NCBI GenBank assembly: GCA_013362555.1
Contig: JABFVX010000512.1
Coordinates: 1 to 6,863, forward strand
DNA: 6,863 bases
Origin: Mycobacteriaceae bacterium
GTDB taxonomy: Bacteria; Actinomycetota; Actinomycetes; Mycobacteriales; Mycobacteriaceae
Reading direction: 5' to 3'
A program made the position numbers and the translations under genes. Under the pieces are notes generated by a model. It saw nothing but the letters and a program-made list of their open reading frames with translations. It made no database searches and was not told the origin of the DNA. The stretch's first letter is position 1. Every line of letters begins with the position of its first letter. Positions 5,496 through 6,863 of the stretch are shown one piece after another.

Positions 5496-6863
5496 ATGTG
5501 CATGCAGCGTATCGGCCGGTGGGGCGGGTTTCTGGTAGTGGCCGCGATGTTTGCAGCGACGGGATGCGGGTCGCTGCTGCCGACGGGGCCGCGCCAGGCC
5601 GCCGAGAAGTTCGCCTCGGCCTTCGCCCACCGCGACGTGGTTGCCGCGGCCCGGCTGACCGACCAGCCGGAGGCGGCGCAGGCGGCCCTGACGAAGGCCT
5701 GGACCGGGCTTGCGGCCACCGGGTTGGAGACGGACATCGGTCAGGTGCGGACCTCCGGAGACACGGGCACAGTGGACTACGCCTACCGCTGGCGGCTGGC
5801 GCCGGGGGACTGGTCTTATCACGGCACCTTGCAGATGGACGACAGCGCGGGCGACTGGAAGGTGCGCTGGAGCAGCACCGCCGTCCACCCCGACCTCGGT
5901 GCGGACCAAGAGCTGCGGGTGGACGCCACGCCCGCTCCGATGGCGCGGGTCAACACCCGCTCCGGTCCGGACGTGCTGGTGCCGGGGCTGGTGCACGCGG
6001 TGCTGTTCGACCCGGACGCGGCGGGGCCGTACGCGGCCTCGTCCGCCGCGCAGCTCGCGGCCGAGCTGTCCCGCTTCGACCGCGGGCTCACCGCGCAGTC
6101 GATCGTCGAATCGGCGACCGCGGCAGGTGGCGCGTACCAGGTGATTACGCTGCGCGGCAGCGACTTCCAGCCGTTGGCGGCGTCGCTGTCGGTGCTGCCC
6201 GGGGTGCGTTTCCAGGACCGGGCCGACCTGTTGCCGACCGACCCGGGCTTCGCGCCGGACGTGATCGGGCGGGTGCGTCAGGACGTGGTCGGTTCGATCC
6301 GCGGCACCGCCGGGTGGAGCGTGGTCACCGTGAACCCGAACGGCCGCACCGCCGATGTGCTGACCGAGCATGCGCCGCAGCCGGTTCCGTCGTTCACGCT
6401 GACCCTCGACCGGGCGGTCCAGAACGCCGCGCAGCGAGCGGTGGACCACCCGGCCGAGCCTGCCGTCATGGTGGTGCTGCGGCCTTCGACCGGCGAGTTG
6501 CTCGCGGTCGCGCAGAACCGGGCCGCCGATGCGCAGGGCCCGCTGGCCACCACCGGCAGGTTCCCGCCCGGCTCGACGTTCAAGATCGTCACCGCCGCGG
6601 CCGCGCTCGCCGCAGGCATGGCCGGTCCGCGCACGATGGTGCCGTGCCCCGGCCGCGTCGACGTCTTCACCCGCACAGTACCGAACTACCGCGGCTTCGC
6701 CCTCGGCACAGTGCCGCTGACCAGCGCCTTCGCGCATTCCTGTAACACCACGTTCGCCAAACTGGCCGGGGACATGCGCCCGGACGCGCTGCGCCGCGCG
6801 ACGGCTCAGCTCGGATTGCTCGCCCGGTACGGAATCGAGGGCCTGCCGACCCGGCCCGCTTCG
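5496..6863 (+). CDS. Penicillin-binding lipoprotein, class B transpeptidase with MecA_N-like domain (partial)
   Basis: The frame stays open to the window edge, so 456 codons are seen and the C-terminus is missing. This resembles M. tuberculosis Rv2864c (PbpLipo), a protein of about 600 residues. It should be exported, lipidated and periplasmic, where it crosslinks peptidoglycan stem peptides. Counting from ATG 5496: a signal peptide with a basic start (MCMQRIGRW) and hydrophobic core ends in lipobox ATGC with Cys24. An NTF2-like/MecA_N domain follows at about 33-132. Next comes a linker or dimerisation region, then the transpeptidase domain from about 298. The catalytic SxxK is Ser360-Thr-Phe-Lys363 in PPGSTFK, and SxN is Ser415-Cys-Asn417. 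The third motif, KTG, would lie past the edge. ATG 5502 is an almost equal start. No ribosome site precedes either, while a -10-like TAATAT at 5482-5487 suits a leaderless start. M. tuberculosis carries the relFG toxin-antitoxin pair just upstream; here only repeats occupy that gap. Confidence 0.93.
   Translation, partial: MCMQRIGRWGGFLVVAAMFAATGCGSLLPTGPRQAAEKFASAFAHRDVVAAARLTDQPEAAQAALTKAWTGLAATGLETDIGQVRTSGDTGTVDYAYRWRLAPGDWSYHGTLQMDDSAGDWKVRWSSTAVHPDLGADQELRVDATPAPMARVNTRSGPDVLVPGLVHAVLFDPDAAGPYAASSAAQLAAELSRFDRGLTAQSIVESATAAGGAYQVITLRGSDFQPLAASLSVLPGVRFQDRADLLPTDPGFAPDVIGRVRQDVVGSIRGTAGWSVVTVNPNGRTADVLTEHAPQPVPSFTLTLDRAVQNAAQRAVDHPAEPAVMVVLRPSTGELLAVAQNRAADAQGPLATTGRFPPGSTFKIVTAAAALAAGMAGPRTMVPCPGRVDVFTRTVPNYRGFALGTVPLTSAFAHSCNTTFAKLAGDMRPDALRRATAQLGLLARYGIEGLPTRPAS

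Noticed and set aside
5481..6737. Minus-strand open frame (418 codons) opposite the PBP gene
   Set aside because: It is antisense to a gene with intact lipobox, SxxK and SxN motifs. The translation has no recognisable domain.
4631..6745. Plus-strand open frame of 704 codons spanning the GNAT gene, the repeat and the PBP gene
   Set aside because: It overlaps two well-supported genes in another frame and runs through hairpin B. Its composition is Arg/Gly/Ala-rich low complexity, typical of a GC-rich shadow frame.

Overview
The window is GC-rich, with strong G/C preference at third codon positions and several GTG starts. It carries the block dxr – rip1 – ispG – GNAT (DUF4081) – lipoprotein PBP. 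From memory, this order matches Mycobacterium tuberculosis Rv2870c–Rv2864c, so the source is probably a mycolic-acid actinobacterium such as Nocardia or Rhodococcus. The exact genus is inference.

Layout. At 51-548, minus strand, is a DUF1990/UPF0548 protein of unknown function. It is divergent from the rest. At 549-653 is a divergent intergenic region dominated by a perfect 23-bp inverted repeat (element A). At 654-1823 is dxr, the committed step of the MEP isoprenoid pathway. It is followed 16 bp later by rip1 (1840-3072), a site-2 intramembrane metalloprotease, and the two are very probably co-transcribed. A 111-bp gap with a likely promoter leads to ispG (3184-4353), the penultimate MEP enzyme. 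A two-domain GNAT acetyltransferase gene (4422-5318) comes next. At 5319-5495 is a 177-bp gap holding a second, longer hairpin (element B) and a third half copy of its arm. From 5496 to the right edge is the 5' part of a class B penicillin-binding lipoprotein gene with a MecA_N-like N-terminal domain. It is cut by the window end.

How the genes fit together. Two MEP enzymes supply IPP/DMAPP, and hence the polyprenyl-phosphate lipid carrier used for cell-wall building. Rip1 controls envelope gene expression by cleaving anti-sigma factors, and the PBP crosslinks peptidoglycan. The block therefore reads as a cell-envelope and isoprenoid neighbourhood. All the protein-coding genes are recognisable and intact, apart from the truncated PBP.

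The unexplained part is non-coding. Elements A and B lie 4.8 kb apart. Their 49-bp cores align without gaps at 38 of 49 positions, and several differences are paired so that the hairpin is kept. They look like two members of a dispersed palindromic repeat family, and they sit in the gaps that flank the conserved four-gene block.
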